A stretch of DNA of 64,000 bases, taken from positions 124,001-188,000 of the forward strand of contig NZ_KB907450.1 of the NCBI RefSeq assembly GCF_000382045.1, read 5' to 3'. Shown here in pieces: positions 52,732 through 61,005 of the stretch. The notes under the pieces were generated by a model. The model was not told where the DNA came from, searched no databases, and saw only the letters and a list, made by a program, of their open reading frames with translations. A program made the position numbers and the translations under genes. This DNA is from Variovorax atrisoli 110B. Lineage in GTDB: Bacteria; Pseudomonadota; Gammaproteobacteria; Burkholderiales; Burkholderiaceae_C. Each line of letters opens with the position of its first letter. Within the stretch, counting starts at the first letter, position 1.

Positions 52732-53757
52732 CTATTGCTGCTGCTTCACCAGCCCCAGCTTGCGGATGATGTCGCCCCACTGGTCGTAGGTCGAGCGCGT
52801 CAGGTCGGCCAGCTGCTTCGGGCTCGACGATTCGGCTTCGTATGCGCCCTGGCGGAAGAAGTCGCGCGTGGCCGGCATCGCCAGCACCTGCGCCAGCGCG
52901 GCGTTGAGCTTCTCCACCACCGGCGCCGGCATGCGCGCCGGCCCGTAGAAGCCCAGCCAGCTCGGCATGTCGACGCCGCTCACGCCCTGTTCGCCCATGG
53001 TGGGCACGTCGGGCAGCATCGGGCTGCGCTTGGGCGCGGCCACCGCCAGCATGCGGACCTTGCCGGTGGCGGTGTTCTGGATGGCGTTGGGCGCGGCATC
53101 GAAGTAGTACTGCACGCGGCCCGCGAGGAAGTCCTTGGCCGCGTCGGCGCCGCCCTTGTACGGCACGTGCACCACGTCCAGCCCGGCCTGCCGCGCGAAG
53201 GCCTCGCCGTAGATGTGCGAGGAGGTGCCGGTGCCGAAGGAGGCGTAGCTCATCTTTCCCGGGTTGGCCTTGATGTACGCCACCAGCTCCTGCACCGTGC
53301 GCGCCGGCACGCTCGTGTGCACGGTCAGCACCAGCGGGCCGCGCGCGCCGAGCGAGATCGGCGTGAGGTCCTTGAAGGGGTCGTAGCGCACCTGCGCCAG
53401 CGTCTGCGGGTTCTGCGCCACCACGGAGGAGGGCGCGTACATGAAGGTGTAGCCATCGGGCGCGGAGCGGATCACCTCCTCGGTCGCGAGGATGAAGCTC
53501 GCGCCCGGCCGGTTCTCCACGATCACCGGCGTCTGCAGCACCTCGCCGAGCTTGTTCGCTACGAAGCGCGCCTGCGCGTCCGAGGCGCCGCCGGCCGCCA
53601 GGCCCAGCACGATGCGGACGGTGCGGCCCTTTTCCGGGAAGGGCGCGGCGGCGCGGGCCGGCAGCAGGGGGCTTGCGGCGCCGAGCGCGAGCCAGGCCGC
53701 GAAGCGCCGGCGCTGCAGCGAAGAGGAGAAGGAGGAAGAAGCCGTCATGTCGCTCAT
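52732..53757 (-). CDS. Bug-family solute-binding protein, second of a tandem pair
   Basis: 341 residues with a signal peptide (core ALGAASPLLPARAAA). Bug blocks: GRTVRIVLGLAAGGASDAQAR, VIVENRPGAS, SAPDGYTFM, SHIYGEAFARQAGLDVVHVPYKGG and LPDVPTMGEQG. It is closely related to the next gene over its whole length (both carry SSHIYGEAF and PSWLGFYGPARMPAPVVEKL), so a tandem duplication is evident. ATG 53757 overlaps the TGA of its upstream neighbour, giving coupled translation. It may bind a related acid. Confidence 0.9.
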   Translation of the reverse strand: MSDMTASSSFSSSLQRRRFAAWLALGAASPLLPARAAAPFPEKGRTVRIVLGLAAGGASDAQARFVANKLGEVLQTPVIVENRPGASFILATEEVIRSAPDGYTFMYAPSSVVAQNPQTLAQVRYDPFKDLTPISLGARGPLVLTVHTSVPARTVQELVAYIKANPGKMSYASFGTGTSSHIYGEAFARQAGLDVVHVPYKGGADAAKDFLAGRVQYYFDAAPNAIQNTATGKVRMLAVAAPKRSPMLPDVPTMGEQGVSGVDMPSWLGFYGPARMPAPVVEKLNAALAQVLAMPATRDFFRQGAYEAESSSPKQLADLTRSTYDQWGDIIRKLGLVKQQQ

Positions 53758-54749
53758 TGTTTGACCAATCCGACCTGCTGCACCATCGCGCCCCAGCTGT
53801 CGTAGGTCGAGCGCGTGATGCTCGCGAACTCGGCCGGCGTGGTGGCGCCAGCCTCGTAGCCGCCGCTTCGATAGAACTCCTGCACCTGCGGCATCGCCAG
53901 CACCTTGGCGAGCGCCGCGTTGAGCTTTTCCACCACCGGCGCCGGCATGCGCGCCGGGCCGTAGAAGCCCAGCCAGCTCGGCAGGTCGAGCCCGGCGTAG
54001 CCCTGCTCGGCGAAGGTGGGCACGTCGGGCAGCGCCGCGATGCGCGAGCCGGCGGCCACCGCGAGGATCTTCACCTTGCCGGTGGAGGCGGTGATGATGG
54101 CCGAGGAGGCCGAGTCGAACATGTACTGCACGCGCCCGCCGATCAGGTCCTTCGCCGCGTCGGAGCCGCCCTTGTACGGAATGTGCACCGCGTCGATGCC
54201 GGTCTTCTTCACGAAGGCCTCGCCGTAGATGTGCGAGGAGGTGCCCGCGCCGAACGAGGCGTAGCTCACCTTGCCGGGGTGCGACTTCACGTAGGCCACC
54301 AGCTCCTTCACGTTGTTCACCGGCACGCTGGTGCTCAGCGACAGCACCAGCGGCCCGCGCCCGCCCATCGAGATGGCGGTGAAGTCCTTGAACGGGTCGT
54401 AGGGCACCTGCGCGAAGGTGTGCGGGTTCTGCGCCATGGTGGAGGAGGGCGCGTACAGCAGCGTGTAGCCGTCGGGCTGGGCGCGCGACACCTCGTTGGC
54501 CGCCAGCATGGTGCTGGCGCCGGGCTTGTTGTCGACGATCACGCTGGTGCCCAGCACCTCGCCGAGCTTCTGCGCAACGATGCGCGCCTGCGCGTCGGTG
54601 CCGCCGCCGGGGGTGAAGCCCACGACGATGCGGATGGGCTTGCCGCGCGCCGGGAAGTCCTGCGCCATGGCCAGGGGGGCGAGGCCCAGAAGCACTGCGG
54701 CGCCGATGGCCGAGCCGAAGGCACGGCGGGTGCCGTGAGGTTTCTTCAT
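53754..54749 (-). CDS. Bug-family solute-binding protein, first of a tandem pair
   Basis: 331 residues; Sec signal with an RRAFGS start (possibly Tat-tolerant) cleaved after LAMAQ. Blocks: GKPIRIVVGFTPGGGTDAQAR, VIVDNKPGAST, AQPDGYTLLY, GIDAVHIPYKGG and LPDVPTFAEQG. It is a paralogue of the following gene and the first to be translated of the pair. It is divergent from the FAD oxidoreductase across an AT-rich gap and probably delivers the substrate of the catabolic island. Confidence 0.9.
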   Translation of the reverse strand: MKKPHGTRRAFGSAIGAAVLLGLAPLAMAQDFPARGKPIRIVVGFTPGGGTDAQARIVAQKLGEVLGTSVIVDNKPGASTMLAANEVSRAQPDGYTLLYAPSSTMAQNPHTFAQVPYDPFKDFTAISMGGRGPLVLSLSTSVPVNNVKELVAYVKSHPGKVSYASFGAGTSSHIYGEAFVKKTGIDAVHIPYKGGSDAAKDLIGGRVQYMFDSASSAIITASTGKVKILAVAAGSRIAALPDVPTFAEQGYAGLDLPSWLGFYGPARMPAPVVEKLNAALAKVLAMPQVQEFYRSGGYEAGATTPAEFASITRSTYDSWGAMVQQVGLVKQ

Positions 54750-54788
54750 CGATGTCTCCGTTGGAATGCTTTTTAAATATTGATCTTC

Positions 54789-54807
54789 AAATCCATAAAA
54801 ATCCATA
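54789..54807. repeat. Direct repeat AAATCCATA, 10-base period
   Basis: Two exact copies of AAATCCATA at 54789-54797 and 54799-54807, in the AT-rich gap between the divergent Bug and oxidoreductase genes. One helical turn of spacing is what a regulator binding as side-by-side units would use; the nearby IclR-type gene is a candidate. Confidence 0.4.
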
Positions 54808-54844
54808 TTTACTAGGGAATACCCCGAACAATCGGCTTTTGAGT

Positions 54845-54872
54845 TTGACAAAATGGAAAGTGAAATCAAAAT
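54845..54872 (+). promoter_or_regulatory. Promoter candidate for the catabolic operon
   Basis: TTGACA (perfect -35, 54845-54850), 16-base spacer, CAAAAT (4/6 to -10, 54867-54872). It would start transcription about 26 bases before ATG 54905. Confidence 0.55.
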
Positions 54873-54904
54873 ACGACGAAACAAGCCAAGCCGAGAACGC
54901 ATTC

Positions 54905-56365
54905 ATGAAAACTGTCGTCCGCACCGACGAGCGCATCCTGACCTCCGACATCTTCGACCGCGACAGCCGCGTCAAGCGGCCTGACCACGGCAGCTGGGCC
55001 GAGCCCGGCAAGAGCATTCCGGTCTATCACCGCTGCGGCGTGCTGGTGGTGGGCGGCGGCCCCTCGGGCACCGCCGCCGCGGCCGCCGCGGCCCGCGCGG
55101 GCGCCGACGTTGCGCTGCTGGAGCGCTACAACCACCTGGGGGGCCTGTCGACCGGCGGCCTGGTCATCTGGATCGACCGCATGACCGACTGGGAGGGCAA
55201 GCTGGTGATCCGCGGCTTCGCCGAAGAGCTGTTCGACCGCCTGCCGGCCGAGGCCATCGCCGGCCCGGCGCGCGAGGACTGGGGCTCGCAGGACACGGCC
55301 AAGGCCGCGCACTGGTCGCAGCGCACCGCCGCCTACCACGGCGTCGTCACCTGGTCGCCCACCATCGACCCCGAGCGGCTGAAGCTGCTCTCGCAGGAGA
55401 TCGTGCTGGAGCGCAAGGTCAAGCTCATCTATCACTCGTGGGCCGCCATTCCCATCGTGCAGGACGGCGCGGTGAAGGGCGTGGTGTTCGAGAGCAAGGA
55501 AGGCCGCATGGCCATCATGGCCGACGTGGTGGTCGACGCCACCGGCGACGGCGACCTGTTCGCCCGCGCCGGCGCCGAGTACGTGAACGACATCGAGGAG
55601 GCCGACGTGCATCACTGCATGAACACCTCCTGGCTCTTCGGCGGCGTGGACATGAACCGCTGGATCGAGTTCAAGGCCGGCCAGCCCGAGGCCTTCACCG
55701 CCTTCATGGCGGGCGGCCGCGAGCAGTGCGGCCTGTTCGAGCGGCCCTTCGTCTCGTGGCGCAACGACGTGGCGCTCTTCATGGGGCCGCGCCAGTCGGG
55801 CTACTCCGCGCTCGACGTGGACGACCTCACCGCCGTGGAGGTGCGCTCGCACCGCGCCATGGCCGCGCACCTCGACTACTTCCGCGCCCATGCGCCGGGT
55901 TTCGAGAACGCCTATTTGATGCTGAGCGCGCCGCAGATCGGCGTGCGCCATGCACGGCGACTCGTCGGCGTGGGCTCGGTGCTGCGCAGCCAGTGGCCCG
56001 ACGGCGTGCCGCTGGCCGACGAGATCGGCGTGTCGCCTGCCGTCTCGCCCAAGTTCCCGAACATCTCCATCCCCTACGGCGCACTGGTGCCGAAGCAGCT
56101 CGACGGCCTGCTGGCCTGCGGGCGCCACATCTCCTGCGACCGCAACTCGCACGGCTTCATGCGCGAGATCCCGCAGTGCTGGATCACTGGCCAGGCGGCC
56201 GGCGTAGCCGCGGCGATCGCTTCGCGAGGCGGCATCGCCCCCCGCTTCGTCGACGTGGGCGCGCTGCAGTCCGCGCTGCTGGAGCAGGGCGTGTACCTGC
56301 GCGCCGGTGCAGGCCAGGGCCAGGGCGCGGCGGCTTCGCCCGCCACGGCCGAGGCCGGCGCCTGA
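54905..56365 (+). CDS. FAD-dependent oxidoreductase (FAD_oxidored / PF12831 type)
   Basis: 486 residues. After a 45-residue lead comes the FAD-binding motif VLVVGGGPSGTAAAAAAARAG with the acidic LLERYNHLGG and a second nucleotide segment VVVDATGDGDLFARAG. The C-terminal stretch GLLACGRHISCDRNSHGFMREIP with TGQAAGVAAA closes the FAD site. The family includes oxidoreductases acting on hydroxy acids or heterocycles; the actual reaction is unknown. It is the first gene after the promoter and faces the tandem Bug genes. Confidence 0.87.
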   Translation: MKTVVRTDERILTSDIFDRDSRVKRPDHGSWAEPGKSIPVYHRCGVLVVGGGPSGTAAAAAAARAGADVALLERYNHLGGLSTGGLVIWIDRMTDWEGKLVIRGFAEELFDRLPAEAIAGPAREDWGSQDTAKAAHWSQRTAAYHGVVTWSPTIDPERLKLLSQEIVLERKVKLIYHSWAAIPIVQDGAVKGVVFESKEGRMAIMADVVVDATGDGDLFARAGAEYVNDIEEADVHHCMNTSWLFGGVDMNRWIEFKAGQPEAFTAFMAGGREQCGLFERPFVSWRNDVALFMGPRQSGYSALDVDDLTAVEVRSHRAMAAHLDYFRAHAPGFENAYLMLSAPQIGVRHARRLVGVGSVLRSQWPDGVPLADEIGVSPAVSPKFPNISIPYGALVPKQLDGLLACGRHISCDRNSHGFMREIPQCWITGQAAGVAAAIASRGGIAPRFVDVGALQSALLEQGVYLRAGAGQGQGAAASPATAEAGA

Positions 56366-56458
56366 TGGCACTGCGCGGCCATGAACCCGGCAACCCTCCG
56401 TCCGCGAGCCTCTACATTCTGGAGTCCCGATCCTGAGAGTCTTGCGAAGGGTTCCTCC

Positions 56459-57304
56459 ATGTCCACCGAAAAGAACGACACCTCTTTCCCCCAGGCCGAA
56501 CAGCAGGCCGACGCGCGCGGCGAGCGCTCCGACACCGTGAGCGCGCTGGAGCGCGGCATCTCGGTGCTGCGCTGCTTCAGCGAAGACCGGCCCGTGCTCG
56601 GGCACGCCGATGTGGCGCGCATGACCGGCATTCCGCGCGCCACCGTCAACCGGCTGGTCGCCACGCTGCTCTCGCTGGGCATGCTCAAGCCGGCGCAGGC
56701 GCCCGACCGCTTCATGCTCGGCCCGGGCGTGGTGTCGCTGTCGCGCGTGTTCCTCGGCAGCCTCGACGTGCGCGCCGCCGCACGGCCCAGCATGCAGGCG
56801 ATGGCGGAGGAGGTCGGCGCCTCGGTCTACCTGGCCGTGCGCGACGGCATGGAGATGGTGCTGATCGAAGCCTGCCGCCCGCGCTCGTCGATGCTCTCGG
56901 CGCGGCTCGACGTCGGCTCGCGCGCACCCCTTGCCAACTCGGCGCTCGGCCGCGCGTACCTCTCGGCACTGCCCGAGGCGCAGCGCAACCAGCTCGTCGA
57001 TTCGATGCGCCTCCTGCGCGGCCCCGAATGGGACAGCATCGCGCCCAGCATGAACCGCGCCATCGGCGAGTCGAAGCGGTTGGGCTACTGCCTGTCGCTC
57101 GGCGAATTCCACCGCGAGATCAACTCGGTGTCGGTGCCGCTCATCGGGCCCGACGGCGAGGTGATGGCGCTCAACGGCGGCGGCGCCGCCTTCGTGTTCA
57201 CGGAAGACCGGCTGCGCAACGAACTCGCGCCGCGCCTGCACGACATCGCGCTGAGCATCGCGCGCGACATCGGCGGCCACGTACCCACGCCCTCGCCGGG
57301 CTAG
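56459..57304 (+). CDS. IclR-family transcriptional regulator
   Basis: 281 residues from ATG 56459. N-terminal winged helix at about 25-85 (TVSALERGISVLRCFSED, VARMTGIPRATVNRLVATL). C-terminal GAF-like effector domain with LIEACRPRSSML, PLANSALGRAYLSALP and GYCLSLGEFHREINSVSVPL. It lies within the catabolic operon between the oxidoreductase and aconitase X, and so presumably senses the substrate or an intermediate. Confidence 0.92.
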   Translation: MSTEKNDTSFPQAEQQADARGERSDTVSALERGISVLRCFSEDRPVLGHADVARMTGIPRATVNRLVATLLSLGMLKPAQAPDRFMLGPGVVSLSRVFLGSLDVRAAARPSMQAMAEEVGASVYLAVRDGMEMVLIEACRPRSSMLSARLDVGSRAPLANSALGRAYLSALPEAQRNQLVDSMRLLRGPEWDSIAPSMNRAIGESKRLGYCLSLGEFHREINSVSVPLIGPDGEVMALNGGGAAFVFTEDRLRNELAPRLHDIALSIARDIGGHVPTPSPG

Positions 57305-57357
57305 CAGCCCGGCCGGGGTTCATTCCCCATGACGACAGAAGAACGGAGACACAGGTC

Positions 57358-58653
57358 ATGCACCTGAGCGATGAAGAAAAAGCCATGTACGACGGCCGCG
57401 ACGGCCCGGCCGTGCAGAAGGCGATGGACCTGCTGGTGCGCTACGGCGAAGCATTGGGCGCCGAGCGGCTGGTCGAGACGCGCAACGTGTGCGCCACCAT
57501 CACATCGACCACGCCCTTCCAGCGCGATTTCGCGCTCGCCAAGGGCGGCGGCATGGACGCGGTGTTCTCCGAATTCAGCCTCGACAGCCAGGAGACCGTC
57601 GAGATCCCGAAGTTCAAGGTCTTCACCAGCCACCTGCAGCTGGGCTTCGACCCCGGCCAGCCCGAGCGCATGGGCGTGAGCGAGGAGATCGTGCGCTTCT
57701 ACGAGAAGAGCGAGCGCCATGCCGCCGGCCTCGGCGCTCAGATCATGAACACCTGCACGCCCTACCAGGTCGGCAACATTCCGACGCGCGGCGAGCACTG
57801 CGCATGGATGGAGTCGTCGGCGGTCGTGTACTGCAATTCGGTGCTGGGCGCGCGCACCAACACCGAAGGCCGCGAGAGCACCGGCGCTGCCATGCTCACC
57901 GGCCGCATCCCTTACTGGGGCTATCACCTCGACCAGAACCGCCATGCCACGCACGTGGTCGAGCTCGACATCGAGGTCGAATCGGTGCAGGACTGGGGCC
58001 TGCTCGGCTACTACATCGGCGAGCACGTGCAGGAGCGCGTGCCGGTGGTGCACAGCCGGCGCGGCATCTCGCGGGTGCCGAACCTGCCGAGGCTCAAGCA
58101 CTTCGGCGCGGCGGCCTCGTCCTCGGGCGGCGTGGAGATGTATCACATCGCGGGCGTCACGCCCGAGGCGCTCACGCTCGAGCAGGCGCTCGGCGCAAGG
58201 GCGCCCGTGGAGGTGCTGCGCTACGGAGAGGCCGAGCGCCGCGCCACCTACGAGAAGATCAACATCACGGCCAGGGACGCCGAGGTTCAATACGTGATGC
58301 TGGGCTGCCCGCACTACACGATCGAGCAGATCTGGGAGGCCGCGCAGCTCATCGAAGGGCGCAAGGTGCACCCCGACTGCGAGCTGTGGATCTTCACGCC
58401 GCGCGCCATCAAGGCGCTGGCCGATCGCAACGGCTACACGAAGATCATCGAGGACGCGGGCGGCATCATCATGGGCGACAGCTGTTCCGCCATGAGCCGC
58501 GCCGTGCCCAAGGGCACGAAGACCGTCGCGCTCGATTCCGCCAAGCAGGCGCACTACCTGCCCGCCATCCTCGGCGTGCAGGCCTGGTTCGGCAGCACCG
58601 CCGAATGCATCGACGCGGCCTGCACCGGGCGCTGGAACGGAGGCTATGCATGA
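57358..58653 (+). CDS. Aconitase X, large (catalytic) subunit
   Basis: 431 residues of the AcnX/DUF521 family, distant relatives of aconitase. Conserved cysteines suited to an iron-sulfur cluster: Cys133 (MNTCTPYQ), Cys148 and Cys159 (GEHCAWMESSAVVYCN), Cys317 (MLGCPHY) and Cys376 (GDSCSAMSR). Known AcnX members are cis-3-hydroxy-L-proline dehydratases and mevalonate-5-phosphate dehydratases. The small subunit is a separate gene reached through a 22-codon bridge ORF. The substrate here is unknown. Confidence 0.9.
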   Translation: MHLSDEEKAMYDGRDGPAVQKAMDLLVRYGEALGAERLVETRNVCATITSTTPFQRDFALAKGGGMDAVFSEFSLDSQETVEIPKFKVFTSHLQLGFDPGQPERMGVSEEIVRFYEKSERHAAGLGAQIMNTCTPYQVGNIPTRGEHCAWMESSAVVYCNSVLGARTNTEGRESTGAAMLTGRIPYWGYHLDQNRHATHVVELDIEVESVQDWGLLGYYIGEHVQERVPVVHSRRGISRVPNLPRLKHFGAAASSSGGVEMYHIAGVTPEALTLEQALGARAPVEVLRYGEAERRATYEKINITARDAEVQYVMLGCPHYTIEQIWEAAQLIEGRKVHPDCELWIFTPRAIKALADRNGYTKIIEDAGGIIMGDSCSAMSRAVPKGTKTVALDSAKQAHYLPAILGVQAWFGSTAECIDAACTGRWNGGYA

Positions 58654-58718
58654 GCGACGCGCCGGGCCGCCCCAAGCAAGCTCGCACCGCAGTGCGAAGC
58701 ACGGAGGTATTGCAATGA
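58650..58718 (+). CDS. 22-residue bridging ORF between AcnX subunits (possible)
   Basis: ATG 58650 shares ATGA with the stop of the large subunit. The frame runs 22 codons and its TGA (58716-58718) in turn overlaps the ATG of the small subunit. The peptide is basic and Pro-rich (APGRPKQARTAVRS), with no fold. It may serve only to keep ribosomes moving between the two subunits, or may be non-coding chance. The 58684-58712 part also carries a GGAGG ribosome site for the small subunit. Confidence 0.35.
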   Translation: MSDAPGRPKQARTAVRSTEVLQ

Positions 58719-59170
58719 ACACCGCAGTCATTACCGAACAACAGACCCTCGTCATCCGCGGCCGCAAGGTGGTGGGCGGCGTTGCGGAAGGCGAGGCGCT
58801 GGTCACGCGCGACCGCATCTCGGGCTGGGGCGGCATCGATCCGCGCACCGGCACCGTCGTCGAGACGCGGCACGAGCTGCGCGGGCAGAGCTTCGCGGGC
58901 AAGGTGCTGGTGTTCCCGGGGGCCAAGGGCTCCTCGGGCTGGTCGGCCATGTTCCACATGACGCGGCTCATGAACTCGGCGCCGGCCGCGTTCCTGTTCA
59001 ACGAGATGACGACCAAGATGGCGCTGGGTGCCGTGGTCACGCACTCGCCCGCGATGACCGACTTCGAGCGCGACCCGCTCGAATGCATCGAGACCGGCGA
59101 CTGGGTGCGCGTGGACGCCGACCGCGGCGTGGTAGAGATCACGAAGAAGAAACAGGAAGGTGCCGAATGA
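58715..59170 (+). CDS. Aconitase X, small (swivel) subunit, DUF126
   Basis: 151 residues. DUF126 is the swivelling domain that corresponds to domain 4 of aconitase and supplies the catalytic serine: GAKGSSGWSA (Ser73/Ser74), with a substrate-phosphate-like glycine loop. ACGGAGGTATTGCA precedes ATG 58715. It overlaps the next gene in ATGA. It works as a heterodimer with the large subunit to dehydrate a hydroxy acid. Confidence 0.9.
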   Translation: MNTAVITEQQTLVIRGRKVVGGVAEGEALVTRDRISGWGGIDPRTGTVVETRHELRGQSFAGKVLVFPGAKGSSGWSAMFHMTRLMNSAPAAFLFNEMTTKMALGAVVTHSPAMTDFERDPLECIETGDWVRVDADRGVVEITKKKQEGAE

Positions 59171-60876
59171 CCCGCCCACTGCGCAGCAACTTCCCGCGCG
59201 GCTCCTACCTCTGGTCGGTGCGCAACGCGCACTGGCGCGCGCTCGGCATTCCCGAGGAGGACTGCGAGAAGCCCAAGATCGCCATCGTCAACAGCTCCTC
59301 GGAGCTGGCCGCCTGCTTCAGCCACCTCGACCGCGTGGCGGCGGAGATCAAGGAAGCCATCCGCGCGGCGGGCGGCGTGCCCTTCGAGATCCGCACGGCC
59401 GCGCCCAGCGACTTCATCACCGGCGCGGGTGCGCGCGGCGCCTACATGCTGGCGGCGCGCGACCTCGTCACCAACGACATCGAGGTGGCCGTCGAAGGCG
59501 CGCAGCTCGACGGGATGGTCTGCCTCACCTCCTGCGACAAGACCGTTCCGGGTCAGCTGATGGCCGCCGCGCGGCTGAACATCCCGACGCTGCTCGTGCC
59601 CTGCGGCTATCAGCCCAGCGGCGAGTACAAGGGCCACCACATGGACATCGAGGAAGTGTTCATCGGCGCGATGCATGCGGTCACGGGCAACCTGCCGGTG
59701 GAGGAACTCGTGGGCATGAGCCGCGAGGCCATCCGCGGCCCCGGCGTGTGCTCCGGCCTGGGCACTGCCAACTCGATGCACGTCGTCTGCGAGGCCCTCG
59801 GCATGGCGTTGCCCGGCAGCGCGCCGGTGGCGGCACTGAGCCCGAAGATGATGGCCGACGTGCGCGCGGCCGGCACTCGCATCGTGCAGATGGTGTGGGA
59901 CGACCTTAAGCCGCGCGACATCCTCACGCCCGGCGCCTTCGCCAATGCGGTGCGCGCGGTGCTGTCGATCGGCGGCTCGCTCAACACCGCCAAGCACCTG
60001 CAGGCGGTGGCGACCGAGGGCGAGACCGGCGTCGACGTCTACGGCATGTTCGAGCGCCTGGGCCCCGAGACGCCGGTGCTGGCCGGCGTGCGTCCCATCG
60101 GAAGCGATTCCATCGAAGCCTTCGAGGCGGCCGGCGGCTGCCGCGCGCTGATGAAGCAGCTGGAGCCGCTGCTCGACACCGGCGTGCGCACCGTCACCGG
60201 CGGCACGCTCGCCGACAACCTGCGCGATGCCGAGGTGGCCAATGCCGAAGTGATCCGCCCCATCGGCCGGCCCGTGGCGCCGCTGCCTGCCATCGTGCTG
60301 CTGCGCGGCAACCTCGCGCCGGAGTCGGGCCTCATCAAGACCGGCATCGCCGAGCGCAAGGTGCGCCGCTTCACCGGCCCGGCCGTGTGCTTCTGGACCT
60401 CGGACGCAGCCATCGCCGCGCTGAAGAAGGGCGAGATCGTGCCCGGCCAGGTGATCGTGATGCGCGGTGCCGGTGCCTGCGGCGGTCCGGCGATGGGCGG
60501 CGGCGCGTCGCGCGTGGTCTTCGCGGTCGACGGCGCGGGGCTCGGCGACCAGGTCGCGCTGCTGACCGACGGCCACCTGTCGGGCCTGGTCTGCAAGGGC
60601 CTCGTGGTGGCCGAGGTGTCGCCCGAAGCCGCGCTCGGCGGGCCGCTCGGGCTGGTGCGAGACGGTGACCTCATCACCATCGACCTCGACGCACGCCGCC
60701 TCGACATCGACCTGAGCGACGCAGAACTCCAGGCGCGACGCGACTGCTGGCAGTCGCCGCCGCCGGTGAACGACACCGGCTGGCTGCAGCAGTACCGGCG
60801 CAACGTGGGGCCGCTGTCGAAGGGCGCCGTGCTCGTGCGTACCGAGCGCATCGAGCGCACCGCGCCACCGGGCTAG
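59167..60876 (+). CDS. IlvD/Edd-family dehydratase of the AcnX operon
   Basis: 569 residues. Iron-sulfur cysteines Cys50 (SELAACFSHL), Cys123 (TSCDKTVPG) and Cys195 (GVCSGLGTANSM) are in line with E. coli IlvD. ATG 59167 overlaps the preceding gene, so it is made with AcnX. The sequence lacks the GACTDCRR insert of the sugar-acid type found in the other IlvD/Edd gene of this window. It probably dehydrates a vicinal diol acid as another step of the same catabolic route. Confidence 0.9.
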   Translation: MTRPLRSNFPRGSYLWSVRNAHWRALGIPEEDCEKPKIAIVNSSSELAACFSHLDRVAAEIKEAIRAAGGVPFEIRTAAPSDFITGAGARGAYMLAARDLVTNDIEVAVEGAQLDGMVCLTSCDKTVPGQLMAAARLNIPTLLVPCGYQPSGEYKGHHMDIEEVFIGAMHAVTGNLPVEELVGMSREAIRGPGVCSGLGTANSMHVVCEALGMALPGSAPVAALSPKMMADVRAAGTRIVQMVWDDLKPRDILTPGAFANAVRAVLSIGGSLNTAKHLQAVATEGETGVDVYGMFERLGPETPVLAGVRPIGSDSIEAFEAAGGCRALMKQLEPLLDTGVRTVTGGTLADNLRDAEVANAEVIRPIGRPVAPLPAIVLLRGNLAPESGLIKTGIAERKVRRFTGPAVCFWTSDAAIAALKKGEIVPGQVIVMRGAGACGGPAMGGGASRVVFAVDGAGLGDQVALLTDGHLSGLVCKGLVVAEVSPEAALGGPLGLVRDGDLITIDLDARRLDIDLSDAELQARRDCWQSPPPVNDTGWLQQYRRNVGPLSKGAVLVRTERIERTAPPG

Positions 60877-61005
60877 ACCTCTTCCAACCCCGGCTTTCGC
60901 CAACCGGTGCGCACACCCGAGCGCATCCGGTGGCGCAGCCCTGCGCGCCTTCGTTCGTTCGACAGAGTTTTCAACCCAAGAAAAGAAGCAGGAGACAAGC
61001 AAACC

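Noticed and set aside
54866..57280. Minus-strand frame of 804 codons opposite the FAD oxidoreductase and IclR
   Set aside because: Antisense artefact with repetitive His/Ala/Val composition.
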